Shown here piece after piece: positions 45,134 to 45,219 of a stretch of DNA of 45,219 nt; the first letter of the stretch is position 1, and each line of letters opens with the position of its first letter. Origin of the DNA: Thiorhodococcus drewsii AZ1 (lineage in GTDB: Bacteria > Pseudomonadota > Gammaproteobacteria > Chromatiales > Chromatiaceae); the NCBI RefSeq assembly GCF_000224065.1, contig NZ_AFWT01000037.1, forward strand, positions 1 to 45,219. The letters are read 5' to 3'. The notes under the pieces are model-generated. The model was not told where the DNA came from. It saw only the letters and a program-made list of their open reading frames with translations, and did not search any database. The translations under genes were made by a program, and so were the position numbers.

Positions 45134-45219
45134 ATGGATTATCGCTACGGTAGCCACACGGTTTTCCGGATTGAGTACCACTTTGTCTGGGTTACCAAGT
45201 ATCGCTACAAAGTGCTGAG
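45134..45219 (+). CDS. tnpA: IS200/IS605-family transposase TnpA, 5' end only
   Basis: ATG 45134 with GAGAGAGG just upstream opens a frame that is still open at the window edge (28 codons). The sequence contains Y-H-F-V-W-V-T-K-Y-R-Y-K-V-L, the typical N-terminal strand of Y1 HUH transposases. The HUH motif and catalytic Tyr lie outside the window, so activity cannot be judged. Confidence 0.87.
   Translation, partial: MDYRYGSHTVFRIEYHFVWVTKYRYKVL

Overview
The window is GC-rich, densely coded DNA from a Gram-negative bacterium, most likely a gammaproteobacterium and perhaps a Chromatiales/Chromatiaceae-type organism. That assignment rests on the general look of the proteins, an ExeA/ExeB (GspA/GspB) pair, the tRNA genes, an RND pump and the signalling repertoire. 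No photosynthesis, sulfur or rRNA marker is present, so the taxon is an inference.

Layout. (1) 1-6354: a tightly packed cassette of an alpha/beta hydrolase, a caspase-like peptidase (C14) and a sensor kinase with a solute-binding sensor domain. The hydrolase is split by a complete ISAs1-type insertion sequence (377-1592) with a perfect 10-bp target duplication. The transposase carries two offsetting frameshifts, and the sensor kinase has a 1-bp frameshift near 4013, so only the caspase gene is intact. (2) 6355-9757: a 21-codon relic of a GGDEF gene, an unrecognised ACT/V4R-like protein and an MscS-family channel. (3) 9758-14294: a two-gene RND efflux operon (adaptor, then permease) with no outer-membrane partner. 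(4) 14600-22855, all minus strand: an alpha/beta hydrolase, a BarA-type hybrid kinase, an HD-GYP response regulator, an internally deleted porin, a short PstS-like protein and a glycogen-debranching enzyme, with gaps of 45, 3, 0 and 10 bp and a final 4-bp overlap. (5) 22980-30971: a glycine-zipper lipoprotein, a PocR-GGDEF-EAL protein and a 1738-aa exonuclease-RecQ-UvrD fusion. (6) 31011-36558: a ZIP metal transporter, a small secreted basic protein preceded by a large inverted repeat, a DUF1134/EipA-type protein, a 58-aa membrane protein and a PAS/GAF/GGDEF/EAL protein. (7) 37216-41334: MalQ, a methyltransferase, tRNA-Ser, a PGPGW-type membrane protein and FolD. (8) 41443-42125: a tRNA operon Pro-Arg-His-Lys with a good promoter and a rho-independent terminator. 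(9) 42338-45219: exeA-exeB, then the left end and first codons of an IS200/IS605 element that runs off the window.

How the genes work together. Cyclic-di-GMP signalling dominates: an HD-GYP phosphodiesterase, a GGDEF-EAL protein with an intact cyclase and damaged EAL domain, a GGDEF-EAL protein with a damaged cyclase and intact EAL domain, and the relic of another cyclase. MalQ and the debranching enzyme point to glycogen or maltodextrin turnover. The points that most deserve a second look are the decayed hydrolase-caspase-sensor cassette, the three-enzyme helicase fusion and the reciprocal GGDEF/EAL pair.
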